Below are positions 44,992-53,201 of a DNA stretch of 64,000 nt, in pieces. The stretch comes from an uncultured Desulfovibrio sp. (GTDB lineage Bacteria; Desulfobacterota; Desulfovibrionia; Desulfovibrionales; Desulfovibrionaceae): positions 1 through 64,000 of the forward strand of contig CAJXRQ010000002.1 of the NCBI GenBank assembly GCA_913060505.1, in the 5' to 3' direction. The notes beneath the pieces are model-generated. The model ran no database searches. It saw nothing but the letters and a program-made list of their open reading frames with translations, and was not told the DNA's origin. Position 1 is the first letter of the stretch. Every line of letters begins with the position of its first letter. The position numbers were made by a program, and so were the translations under genes.

Positions 44992-46299
44992 GTGAAAAAT
45001 AAAGGTGCCAATCCCATGGCCTTGGCTCCATTGGGCCTTTTTTTAGCCATCTTTATTGGAACCGGTCTGTATTTGACTTCCATCGGAACGGATATGGCTT
45101 TTTACCAGCTCTCGGCCACTGTTGCCATTTTGCCGGCCATTGTCTGGGCTGTGGCCATGGGGCGGGAGAAGGTGTCCGAAAAGATCAACATTTTTCTCTC
45201 CGGCGTGGGTGACGTGAATATCATCACCATGTGCGTAATTTACATGTTGGCCGGTGGTTTTGCCGCAGTGGCGAAGTCCATTGGCGGAGTGGAAGCTACG
45301 GTTAATTTTGGCTTATCCGTCATTCCCGCCACAATGGTCTTGCCCGGCCTGTTTGTGATCGGTGCTTTTATTGCCACGGCCATGGGGTCCGCCATGGGAA
45401 CCGTCGCAGCAATCGCTCCCATCGCCGTAGGGGTGGCGGACAAGACCGATCTGGCGCTGCCGTTGCTTATGGGAGCTGTCGTTGGCGGAGCCATGTTCGG
45501 TGACAATTTGTCCATGATTTCGGATACCACGATTGCCGCTACCCGGACACAAGGCTGCAAGATGAGCGACAAGTTCAAAATGAACCTGAAGCTCGCTCTG
45601 CCTGCCGCAGTGGCGACCATTATCATATTTGCCTTTTTGGGAGCTTCTGGAGAAGTTGTGGTGCGCGGCGATTATGAAATCGTCAAGGTCGTACCATACG
45701 TGGCCATTCTGGTCATGGCCGTCATGGGATTGAATGTATTCATTGTTTTGCTCGCCGGGATTTTGCTTTGCGGAGTCGTGGGCCTTTTCATAACGCCCGG
45801 ATTTACTCCCTTGGCCTTTGCGCAGAATATTTATGCCGGTTTCAAGGGAATGCATGAGATCATGGTTTTATCCATGTTGATTGGCGGATTGGGAGAACTT
45901 CTTCGGCTGCATGGCGGTGTGGATTGGATTATCCAATTCATCGGCAAATTGACATCGGGTAAAAAAAGCACCCGTTCTGGCGAACTTTCCATTTCCATTC
46001 TGGCAGTGCTTGCAGATTTGTGTACGGCCAACAATACTGTTGCCATTATCCTTACCGGCGGCATGGCCAAGGAAATCGCGGAGCGAAACGGAGTTGATCC
46101 GCGTCGTAGTGCTTCGCTTCTGGATATTTTTTCCTGCGTTGTACAAGGGGTTATTCCTTATGGTGCGCAGGTGCTTTTGGCCGGTTCCATCGCAAAGATT
46201 TCGCCGTTGTCCGTCGTGGGGTCCATGTACTACTGCTATGCGCTGGCTATTGCCGCCGTACTGGGCATTATATTTGGATTTCCCAAAGTGAAGTCTTAG
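44992..46299 (+). CDS. nhaC: Na+/H+ antiporter, NhaC family
   Basis: A 435-residue membrane protein with about 11-12 hydrophobic segments. The family core is visible in GAMFGDNLSMISDTTIAATRTQGC (about 180-203) and ADLCTANNTVAIILTGGMAKEIAE. It should exchange Na+ for H+ to regulate pH and salt. The GTG at 44992 is backed by AAGGGGA; an ATG frame from 44935 would cover the leader structure and is rejected. Ion specificity is inferred from family. Confidence 0.85.
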   Translation: MKNKGANPMALAPLGLFLAIFIGTGLYLTSIGTDMAFYQLSATVAILPAIVWAVAMGREKVSEKINIFLSGVGDVNIITMCVIYMLAGGFAAVAKSIGGVEATVNFGLSVIPATMVLPGLFVIGAFIATAMGSAMGTVAAIAPIAVGVADKTDLALPLLMGAVVGGAMFGDNLSMISDTTIAATRTQGCKMSDKFKMNLKLALPAAVATIIIFAFLGASGEVVVRGDYEIVKVVPYVAILVMAVMGLNVFIVLLAGILLCGVVGLFITPGFTPLAFAQNIYAGFKGMHEIMVLSMLIGGLGELLRLHGGVDWIIQFIGKLTSGKKSTRSGELSISILAVLADLCTANNTVAIILTGGMAKEIAERNGVDPRRSASLLDIFSCVVQGVIPYGAQVLLAGSIAKISPLSVVGSMYYCYALAIAAVLGIIFGFPKVKS

Positions 46300-46328
46300 A
46301 TAGGGAATGGATTCCCCATCCTGTTTTG
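46298..46328 (+). terminator. Probable terminator of the nhaC-like gene
   Basis: GGGAAT/ATTCCC stem with outer GAT/ATC pairs (46298-46322) followed by CTGTTTTG. The central loop is only two bases, so the real fold is probably slightly open. Confidence 0.5.
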
Positions 46329-46392
46329 TTAGCTATTTTGTAACGGGGTAATGGAGCAGGAGAAAATAGGTTCATGTGAACCTTGCTATATT

Positions 46393-46440
46393 GTAACCAA
46401 ACTGCCCCGGCATCAACTGATGCCGGGGCAGTTTGGTTAC
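46393..46440. repeat. 23-bp perfect inverted repeat between nhaC and mscS
   Basis: The left arm 46393-46415 and right arm 46418-46440 are exact reverse complements around a 2-nt centre (AC). The core GCCCCGGCATC is shared with the clpB terminator at 57204-57228. No T-run follows on either side. Confidence 0.9.
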
Positions 46441-46494
46441 AACTCGTCAGGGGCTGCAAAGGGAATTATCTCCTTTGGTCGCCAGAGACTTCTT

Positions 46495-47340
46495 TTATTG
46501 GTCTTGTCCTTCCTTGAAAAGGTGAACATCCATTTGCGGAAAGGGGATGGAAACGTCTTGCTCGTCAAAGGTTAGCTTGATTTTTTCCAGCAGGTCAAAA
46601 CGTACAGCCCAGTAGTCCGCAGTTTTGCACCACGGCCGCACTACGAAATTCACGCTGCTGTCGCCCAGCTCGGAAACGGCAACAGTCGGGGCCGGTGTTT
46701 TCAGAACGCGTTCATCCGCAGTTACGATTTCTTCAAGAAGTTTTTTGGCTTTGGGAATCATATCGCCGTAGCCAATGCCTATGACCAGATCGATGCGCCG
46801 CGTATCGTTGGCGGTCACGTTTACGATCACATCGCCAAGAATGGAAGCGTTGGGCACGATAACGCTCTGGTTGTCCGGTGTGGTCAGATACGTGTTGAAA
46901 ATCTTGATGGCTTCGACTGTGCCCGATGTCCCGGCCACGGTTACGTAATCGCCTCTCTTGAAGAATCTCAGCAGGATAATCATGACTCCAGCTGCAAAGT
47001 TGGAAAGAGAGTCCTTGAGAGCGAGGCCTACGGCCAGTCCTGCGGCACCCAAAACCGCGAGGAAGGAGGTGATGTTCAGCCCCATCTGCCCCAATGCCGC
47101 GACAATCACGGCTGCCAGTGCCGCATAATATGTAATGCTGCACAGGAAAGATGTCAGCGTATCATCCACGTGGGCTCTGGTCATGCCCTTGCGCATGATG
47201 CCTATGATGCGCTTGGCTACCCAGCGGCCAAGGAAAAATACGATCAGCGCGATGAGAATGTTTACGCCATTGATGCTCAGCCAGCTGATAGCGTTTTTTA
47301 CAAGTCCTTGAATCATTTCCGGATTGAAAATCTTATCCAT
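46495..47340 (-). CDS. mscS: Small-conductance mechanosensitive channel (MscS family)
   Basis: A 281-residue inner-membrane channel with three N-terminal helices, the pore helix rich in Gly/Ala (FLAVLGAAGLAVGLALKDSLSNFAAGVMIILLRFFKRGDYVTV, about 92-135) and the beta/alpha cytoplasmic cage (RIDLVIGIGYG). It opens on hypo-osmotic shock to release solutes. The ATG at 47340 has GGAGG; a longer frame from 47400 is not needed. Confidence 0.93.
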   Translation of the reverse strand: MDKIFNPEMIQGLVKNAISWLSINGVNILIALIVFFLGRWVAKRIIGIMRKGMTRAHVDDTLTSFLCSITYYAALAAVIVAALGQMGLNITSFLAVLGAAGLAVGLALKDSLSNFAAGVMIILLRFFKRGDYVTVAGTSGTVEAIKIFNTYLTTPDNQSVIVPNASILGDVIVNVTANDTRRIDLVIGIGYGDMIPKAKKLLEEIVTADERVLKTPAPTVAVSELGDSSVNFVVRPWCKTADYWAVRFDLLEKIKLTFDEQDVSIPFPQMDVHLFKEGQDQ

Positions 47341-47480
47341 GCACGTTCCTCCAGTGTGTTCTTGAGCACGGGTATAGCAGAATCCGGGAAAGGTTGTCAT
47401 TGAGAACCTGCAACGATGCGCTGTTTATAAAAAGAGACGAGAAAGCGCTGTATTTATTTTTTCGAAAATGGGCGGAAGAC

Positions 47481-47510
47481 AGAAAAGGGAGGTGCAAAGC
47501 GCCTCCCTTG
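47481..47510 (-). terminator. Rho-independent terminator of the small secreted protein gene
   Basis: Stem AAGGGAGG (47485-47492) with CCTCCCTT (47502-47509), then TTCTGTCTTCC on the minus strand. The distance from the stop codon at 47520 is 10 nt. Confidence 0.7.
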
Positions 47511-47519
47511 GTTGAATGC

Positions 47520-48008
47520 TTAGAACGGTTGACCGTTGTTGATGAGAATATAGCCTCCCACATAACTGCTGTTAATACGCTCTAGATATCTTACACACCC
47601 AACGAGGGCTTTTGCCGTTTTATCATCCTTTGAATTCCATTGGATTATTGAATATCCATATATATTTTTTATACCTGAACTGCTGACAAATTTTACTCGA
47701 CGGCTTGAATGAGCAGGGAGTACAACAATATTACCTTTACCTATAATCTCTCCAGTGCTGTTTTCTGATCCATTATATATTAGGGCCATGTTGCTTCTCT
47801 CGGTCCCGTCATTGCCGTAAAAGTGAATTGTGCATTCAACTTCTGTGTCCGTAATATTGGAAAGATATATATCGCTCTGGAGCTGTGCGTTTTTAGCTTT
47901 GAATACTTGTGTAAAAGGTAGAATTGTACTGCCTTGGGATCCCCCAAATGCGCTTGTGGCACCGACCATGACCATGAGTGTGGCAATTAACAACATGAAT
48001 TTTTTCAT
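47520..48008 (-). CDS. Small secreted protein of unknown function, AT-rich
   Basis: A 162-residue protein with a clear signal peptide (MKKFMLLIATLMVMVGATSAFG, cleavage about residue 21). The mature part looks all-beta with repeated hydrophobic/polar alternation (AQLQSDIYLSNITDTEVECTIHFYG, GNIVVLPAHSSRRVKFVSSS) and ends with YVGGYILINNGQPF. It has two cysteines that could form a disulfide. The codon and base use is more AT-rich than that of its neighbours, suggesting recent acquisition or a rapidly evolving surface protein. RBS AAAAGGAG is present. I do not recognise a family. Confidence 0.75.
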   Translation of the reverse strand: MKKFMLLIATLMVMVGATSAFGGSQGSTILPFTQVFKAKNAQLQSDIYLSNITDTEVECTIHFYGNDGTERSNMALIYNGSENSTGEIIGKGNIVVLPAHSSRRVKFVSSSGIKNIYGYSIIQWNSKDDKTAKALVGCVRYLERINSSYVGGYILINNGQPF

Positions 48009-48041
48009 AAGAATTCTCCTTTTGGAACTGTGTGTGAATTC

Positions 48042-48064
48042 GAAGAAGGCACAATGCCTTCTTC
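48042..48064 (-). promoter_or_regulatory. Hairpin in the leader of the secreted protein gene
   Basis: Perfect 10-bp stem GAAGAAGGCA (48042-48051) with TGCCTTCTTC (48055-48064), 3-nt loop, 33 nt before the start codon at 48008. It has no T-run and probably affects mRNA stability or translation. Confidence 0.5.
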
Positions 48065-48164
48065 TGTAAGTTAATCAATATAGTTCTTTTTGCTATTGCC
48101 ATATTGTGATTGTGTAAAGTGAAGTTTATTAAAATTGGAAGACCGTTATGAGGCGATGGGATTA

Positions 48165-48204
48165 CAAAGAAAAAGCCGTCGTATCCAAAAGGATACGGCG
48201 GCTT
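48165..48204 (-). terminator. Rho-independent terminator after uraA
   Basis: Stem AAGCCGTCGTATCC (48173-48186) with GGATACGGCGGCTT (48191-48204) with one non-Watson-Crick pair, AAAA loop, then TTTTTCTTTG on the minus strand. Confidence 0.85.
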
Positions 48205-48229
48205 GAACATCCGGGCTGAAAACGATGGG

Positions 48230-49516
48230 CTAATCGTTTTTGATGGTGCAGGGATCTTTTTCTTCCGGCAGAGGTTCGGCAGAGCTACCGGGAAGAACCA
48301 GGTTCAGGATTACTCCGACGATACCAGCGAGGCCGATGCCGCCAAGACGGAATTCTCCGCCGAAGGGCAGGGACATGCCGCCCACGCCGAAGATGACGAT
48401 GATTGCCACGATGGCAAGGTTGCGGGCTTCCAGAAGGTCATTACCCGCTTTAACCAATGTGTTCATGCCGACCACCATGATGGCTCCGAAAAGCAGGATC
48501 ATGATGCCGCCCATGACAGGTACGGGGATGGTGGACAAAAATGCGCCCAGCTTGCCGACAAAGGCGAGCAGAATGGCCGCGATAGCTGCCCAGGTCATGA
48601 TGCCGGGGTTGAATACTTTGGTCAGCGCCACTGCGCCGGAAACTTCGGAATAAGTGGTGTTCGGAGGACCGCCCAGCATGGAGGCCAGTGAGGTGGCCAG
48701 ACCGTCACCCAGCATGGTGCGATGGATTCCGGGATCCTTCACATAGTCCTTGCCCGTGACACAGCCAATGGCCAAAACGTCGCCGAAGTGCTCAATGGCC
48801 GGTGCGATCGCCACCGGGACAATGAACAGGATGGCTGCCCACTTGAATTCCGGGAATACGAAATTGGGAACGGCCACCCACGGGGCAGCCGCTATGCCCG
48901 AGAAATCGACTACGCCCAGCAAAAGGGACATTACATAGCCGACTGCGATGCCGGAGAGAATGGGGATGAGCTTGAGCCAACCTTTTCCCATCAGGGAGAC
49001 CAGCACCGTGGTTACCAGCGCAGAAAGTGAGATGACCAACGCTTTCCATTCCAGAACGAGCACTGTTCCGTCCCCGGTCTTGCCGAGAGCCATGGTCACG
49101 GCAGTCGGGGCGAGGATCAGGCCGATGACCATGATAACCGGTCCGGTCACGATGGGGGGCAATACCTTGCGCAGCGCTTCGACGCCGAAGGTTTTTATCA
49201 ATATGCTCAATACCACGTAAAATAGTCCTGCAGCCGTCAGGCCGGACATGGTGGCAGGAATACCCCAAGTCTGAACTCCATAAATGATGGGTGCGATGAA
49301 CGCAAATGATGAAGCCAGAAAAACAGGAACGCGGCCTTTGGTTATAATCTGGAAAATCAGGGTTCCTGCTCCAGCCGTAAACAGTGCCACGTTGGGATTG
49401 AGTCCGGTCAGCAACGGAACCAGAACCAACGCTCCGAATGCCACGAACAACATTTGTGCGCCCAGAAACGCGTCTTTCAGTTTGAACTTGTACTCCGTAG
49501 AGTGCACGTCATGCAT
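48230..49516 (-). CDS. uraA: Uracil permease (NCS2 family)
   Basis: A 428-residue membrane protein with about 12-14 hydrophobic segments, a uracil/H+ symporter of the NCS2 family. Conserved family elements are GAQMLFVAFGALVLVPLLTGLNP near the N-terminus and AIEHFGDVLAIG (about 240-251), with the Glu that binds uracil, and GGPPNTTYSEVSGAVALTKVFNP. The ATG at 49516 has AAGGAGGAGG. It follows upp after a terminator. Confidence 0.93.
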   Translation of the reverse strand: MHDVHSTEYKFKLKDAFLGAQMLFVAFGALVLVPLLTGLNPNVALFTAGAGTLIFQIITKGRVPVFLASSFAFIAPIIYGVQTWGIPATMSGLTAAGLFYVVLSILIKTFGVEALRKVLPPIVTGPVIMVIGLILAPTAVTMALGKTGDGTVLVLEWKALVISLSALVTTVLVSLMGKGWLKLIPILSGIAVGYVMSLLLGVVDFSGIAAAPWVAVPNFVFPEFKWAAILFIVPVAIAPAIEHFGDVLAIGCVTGKDYVKDPGIHRTMLGDGLATSLASMLGGPPNTTYSEVSGAVALTKVFNPGIMTWAAIAAILLAFVGKLGAFLSTIPVPVMGGIMILLFGAIMVVGMNTLVKAGNDLLEARNLAIVAIIVIFGVGGMSLPFGGEFRLGGIGLAGIVGVILNLVLPGSSAEPLPEEKDPCTIKND

Positions 49517-49561
49517 CAGACAACCTCCTCCTTACCTCGCATACAATTGAAAGAAATCCCC

Positions 49562-49592
49562 CAAAAAAAGGGCACGCCCTTTAGCGTGCCCT
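49562..49592 (-). terminator. Terminator between upp and uraA
   Basis: Stem GGGCACGC (49570-49577) with GCGTGCCC (49584-49591) around a 6-nt loop, then TTTTTTT on the minus strand. The left arm overlaps the upp stop codon. It may set a lower level of uraA transcript, or uraA has its own promoter. Confidence 0.8.
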
Positions 49593-50217
49593 ACTTGGTG
49601 CCGAAAATTTTGTCTCCGGCGTCCCCGAGTCCGGGAAGAATGTACCCGATGTCATTGAGTTTTTCGTCAATGGCAGCGGTATATATCTCTACATCCGGGT
49701 GCTTGCTCATGATACGCTCGATACCCTCGGGAGCGCAGCACAGGAAAAGACCGCGAATTTGTTTGCAACCGGAACTCTTGAGAAGTTCGATGGTGGCTTC
49801 AAGTGTGCCGCCTGTAGCCAGCATGGGGTCCAGAATGAGTGCCATGCGCTGGTCAATGTTGTTGGCGAGTTTTACGTAGTATTCTACGGGCTGAAGTGTT
49901 TCTTCGTTGCGGTAAAAGCCTACAACGGAAACTTTTGCTCCGGGAATCATGTCGGTGACACCGTCCATCATGCCCAAACCGGCACGCAGGATGGGGACAA
50001 CCGTGATTTTTTTGCCCTTGATGTTATCCACCTCGACGTCTCCGGCCCAGCCGGTGATGGTAACCTTTTCGGTTTCCAGGTCTTTGGTGGCTTCGTATGT
50101 CAGCAGTCGCGAAATTTCCGTGGAAAGTGCGCGAAAACGGCTTGTGGAGATGTCGCTCTGCCTCAAAAGGCCGATCTTATGCTTGATGAGCGGGTGCTCA
50201 ACCAAATGTACCGCCAC
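49591..50217 (-). CDS. upp: Uracil phosphoribosyltransferase
   Basis: A 208-residue UPRTase making UMP from uracil and PRPP. The PRPP-binding motif is [10 protein letters not shown] (about 129-138), and the uracil-binding C-terminus [17 protein letters not shown] is present. GTG start at 50217 behind AAAGGAGG. It works with uraA next to it in uracil salvage. Confidence 0.95.
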   Translation of the reverse strand: MAVHLVEHPLIKHKIGLLRQSDISTSRFRALSTEISRLLTYEATKDLETEKVTITGWAGDVEVDNIKGKKITVVPILRAGLGMMDGVTDMIPGAKVSVVGFYRNEETLQPVEYYVKLANNIDQRMALILDPMLATGGTLEATIELLKSSGCKQIRGLFLCCAPEGIERIMSKHPDVEIYTAAIDEKLNDIGYILPGLGDAGDKIFGTK

Positions 50218-50393
50218 GTGTGCGCCTCCTTTGGGAGTTTATATTGCTTGGGAATTTTTGCGTTCAGATGCACAAAATTTCCCCCTTGTAAGTCCAACTG
50301 GGCTCGACGGTCAAGAGGGTAAATGCATCTTACGTTTTTGTCATCATGGCATGTTGTTTTACTTTCCAAGTATTCCCGTTATATGCTTCACGC

Positions 50394-52058
50394 ATGACCG
50401 ATACGAGAGGAAAACGGCATTGGCAGCAACAGGCCGGGGACAACGCATACGGCGTTCGGCTGGACAAGTTTTGGGCGGAATCACTTTCCGGACAGGGCGT
50501 GTCCCGTGGTCGGGTGCGTGAATGGATAGAATCCGGTCATGCGCTGGTGGACGGGGCTGTTGAAACAAAAGGCAAGCGCAAATTGACAGGCACGGAACTA
50601 CTGGAACTTTCGGAGCCGGCCAATATGGTTGACGCGGATGCTCCGCAGCCGGAAAATATGCCGCTACGTGTCCTGTTTGAGGATGAGCATGTTTTGGTGA
50701 TCGACAAGCCCGCCGGTTTGACCACACATCCTGCTCCCGGATGCCCTGACAACACATTGGTCAACCGCCTTTTGCATCATTGGCCGGACATGGCCGGAGA
50801 GCGTTCGGGTATGGAGGCTTCCCGCCCCGGTATCGTTCATCGTCTGGACAAGGATACTTCCGGGCTGATCGCCGTGGCCAGAACCGAAGCTGACAGGCTG
50901 GCGCTGGCCTCCGATTTTGCAGAGCGGCGGGTGAGCAAAGTGTATCTGGCTATTGTCCATGGATGTCCCCAACCGCCAGTCGGAGGCATTAATGCCCCCA
51001 TGGGCCGTCACCCCTCCAACAAGACCCGTATGGCCGTGGTTGAAAAAGGAGGCCGGGAGGCACGTAGCCGCTATAGCACCTTGTGGACAGATCCTCTTGG
51101 ACGCGCCAGTCTTGTGGCGGTGCGTATCTTCACTGGCAGGACGCATCAGATACGTGTGCACATGGCCCACATCGGGCATCCCCTACTGGGAGATGCCGTT
51201 TACGGTAGCACCGAGGCGTCACGTCTGCTGGCTCAAACAATGCCGGATGTTGTTGCTGAACGTCAGATGCTCCATGCCTTTTGGTTGCGCTTTTTTCATC
51301 CTGATTCCGGGGAACAAATGCGTTTTACCTGCGAACCTCCCAAGGACTTCACGCGTGTACTACGGGGACTTAACCGAACCTGCCTGCGTGTGGGCCTGGT
51401 CGGTATGCCTGGATGCGGCAAGTCAACAACGTTGGCCGCATTACGCTCCATGCATATCCCCGTATTCAGTGCAGACGAGTGTGTTGCCGCTCTTTATGAA
51501 CCCGGCCAAGATGGTGCCGAGATGATTCGAGGGCGTTTTGGTGGGCGGTACTCTCTTGAGAACGGCGGGGTGGACAAGCGGGTTCTGTTTGCAGCCATGC
51601 TGGAAGCGGATGACGTGCGGCGGGAAGTCATGGATATGATCCATCCCATGGTAAAACATGCCTGTGGTCATTTTTTTGAGGAGCATGCCCAGGAACCATT
51701 TGCCGTTGCAGAAGTCCCTTTGCTGTTGGAGGGGGGATGGCACACGGAGGGGGTGGTGGATGAAATTGTTTACGTTGATTGCCCGGATGAATTGCGCACC
51801 GGACCATTTCGCAAGTCCAGAGGATTGTCTTTGGAAACCTTGGCAGCTTTCGATTCATGGCAGTGGTCCGCTGACGATAAACGGGCCTGTTGCACCCATG
51901 TTATAAATAACCTTGGGGACAAAGAAGCCCTGGAGTCTGAGGTGCAACGTGTCGTGCAGAGATTTAGGGCGGTGGCGAAAGATCGAGATACTGCGCAAGA
52001 GCAATGGATGGCCAATCTTTGGCCCGATTTGACCCGGGAACTGGACGGCGAAGAATGA
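50394..52058 (+). CDS. RluD-type pseudouridine synthase fused to dephospho-CoA kinase (CoaE)
   Basis: A 554-residue fusion. Residues 1-330 are RluD-like: an S4 RNA-binding domain (RLDKFWAESL...SRGRVREWIESGHALVDG), the catalytic HRLDKDTSGL with nucleophile Asp152, and FTGRTHQIRVHMAHIGHPLLGD. Residues 330-554 are CoaE: GLVGMPGCGKSTTL P-loop (about 334-347), FSADECVAALY and VAEVPLLLEGG. The first should isomerise uridines in 23S rRNA; the second makes CoA from dephospho-CoA. I start at ATG 50394, although no ribosome site is strong; a frame from 50346 is possible. The stop overlaps the rhomboid gene by 4 nt. Confidence 0.9.
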   Translation: MTDTRGKRHWQQQAGDNAYGVRLDKFWAESLSGQGVSRGRVREWIESGHALVDGAVETKGKRKLTGTELLELSEPANMVDADAPQPENMPLRVLFEDEHVLVIDKPAGLTTHPAPGCPDNTLVNRLLHHWPDMAGERSGMEASRPGIVHRLDKDTSGLIAVARTEADRLALASDFAERRVSKVYLAIVHGCPQPPVGGINAPMGRHPSNKTRMAVVEKGGREARSRYSTLWTDPLGRASLVAVRIFTGRTHQIRVHMAHIGHPLLGDAVYGSTEASRLLAQTMPDVVAERQMLHAFWLRFFHPDSGEQMRFTCEPPKDFTRVLRGLNRTCLRVGLVGMPGCGKSTTLAALRSMHIPVFSADECVAALYEPGQDGAEMIRGRFGGRYSLENGGVDKRVLFAAMLEADDVRREVMDMIHPMVKHACGHFFEEHAQEPFAVAEVPLLLEGGWHTEGVVDEIVYVDCPDELRTGPFRKSRGLSLETLAAFDSWQWSADDKRACCTHVINNLGDKEALESEVQRVVQRFRAVAKDRDTAQEQWMANLWPDLTRELDGEE

Positions 52059-52795
52059 TTCCTTTGAGAGATAACGTCCCGCGGGTCCATCCACCCCTCG
52101 CCGTGGTGTTGCTCATTGTTATCAATGCGTTGGTCTTTTTTTATGAGGTCGGTCTTGATCCGTTATCCAAAGCACAGCTTTTTCATTTGTACGGAGTCGT
52201 TCCGCTCCGTTTCCTGAATCCGGAATGGGCCAACCATATCGGATATCCAGATAGTTCCGTGATCCCATTTTTTAGCTATATGTTCCTGCATAGCGGATGG
52301 TTGCATCTCATCCTGAATATGTGGATGCTCTGGATTTTCGGGGACAATATAGAAGATGTAACCGGCCATGGATGGTTTTTGCTTTTTTATGCGCTTTGCG
52401 GTCTGGCCGCTGTTGGGGCACATATTCTTTCCGATGCCTCTTCTTCCGTTCCTGTAGTCGGAGCTTCCGGCGCGGTGGCCGGAGTCATGGGGGCTTACAT
52501 GGTTCTGTATCCCCACGGCAAAGTTCAGGTTTTGGTGCCGATTTTTTTCTTTCCACTTTTCTTTCGCGTGCCTTCGGTCCTGTTCCTGGGGATATGGGCT
52601 GGATCCCAATTCCTGACAGGAGTCTTGACCATCGCCAATGGAGCAGCCCAACCCGTGGCGGTATGGGCTCACGTGGGTGGCTTTGTGGCAGGAATAGCAC
52701 TTATCATGGTTTTTCGAGGGCGAGACCGTTGTTACTATTGCTATAATCCGGACTTTCGGGACTACAGCGAACCAACTGAGCGCAATCAGAAGTAG
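52055..52795 (+). CDS. Rhomboid-family intramembrane serine protease
   Basis: A 246-residue membrane protein with six hydrophobic segments. The catalytic dyad is visible: GASGAVAGVMGAY (Ser near 148) and HVGGFVAG (His near 211), plus HSGWLHLILNMWMLWIFGD. A C-terminal soluble tail contains RCYYCYNP. It cleaves helices of other membrane proteins; the substrate is unknown. The start overlaps the RluD-CoaE stop (ATGA). Confidence 0.9.
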   Translation: MIPLRDNVPRVHPPLAVVLLIVINALVFFYEVGLDPLSKAQLFHLYGVVPLRFLNPEWANHIGYPDSSVIPFFSYMFLHSGWLHLILNMWMLWIFGDNIEDVTGHGWFLLFYALCGLAAVGAHILSDASSSVPVVGASGAVAGVMGAYMVLYPHGKVQVLVPIFFFPLFFRVPSVLFLGIWAGSQFLTGVLTIANGAAQPVAVWAHVGGFVAGIALIMVFRGRDRCYYCYNPDFRDYSEPTERNQK

Positions 52796-53201
52796 GTCGT
52801 ATTTCAAGAAAGCTGGTTTGAAAGTTTTTTTTGGCAAAGACAAGTGCCGGAATCGAGCTCGGAACATGCTTATCAACACTTCTCCACTCTTTTTTACTGG
52901 CCGTTTTTATGGCTTTAGCTGCGTCTCTTTTTTAGGATGAACTCCGACTGTTGTCCTTTGTTGTTAGGTGGTTTTTCATCCAGCAAAAGAGAGTGGACTG
53001 TTTAGGCATATAAGACTGTTTGGGTAAATCATTTCCCCTTTTCCATGTCTGCATCCAAATTGCGCCTGTTGAAAACGCGACATCAGTTGTGGAAAACTTT
53101 GAGAAAAATGATGCTCCCTGCCTTGACTTGGGAAGGTTGAGAATTATGCTATGATACTGGAACGAACCAGCTATTTCGTTCAAAAGGAGACGCTTTTCCC
53201 T
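52796..53201. other. 406-bp intergenic region before the chaperone operon
   Basis: AT-rich, without obvious RNA gene or repeat. It contains the likely cbpA promoter at 53123-53152 (separate entry). There is no CIRCE-type inverted repeat. Frames overlapping its right end are shadows of the cbpA gene. Confidence 0.5.
53123..53152 (+). promoter_or_regulatory. Promoter of cbpA-cbpM-clpB
   Basis: TTGACT (53123-53128), 18 nt, TGCTAT (53147-53152), 50 nt before the cbpA start. A sigma-32 style CCCCAT element is not seen. Confidence 0.45.
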
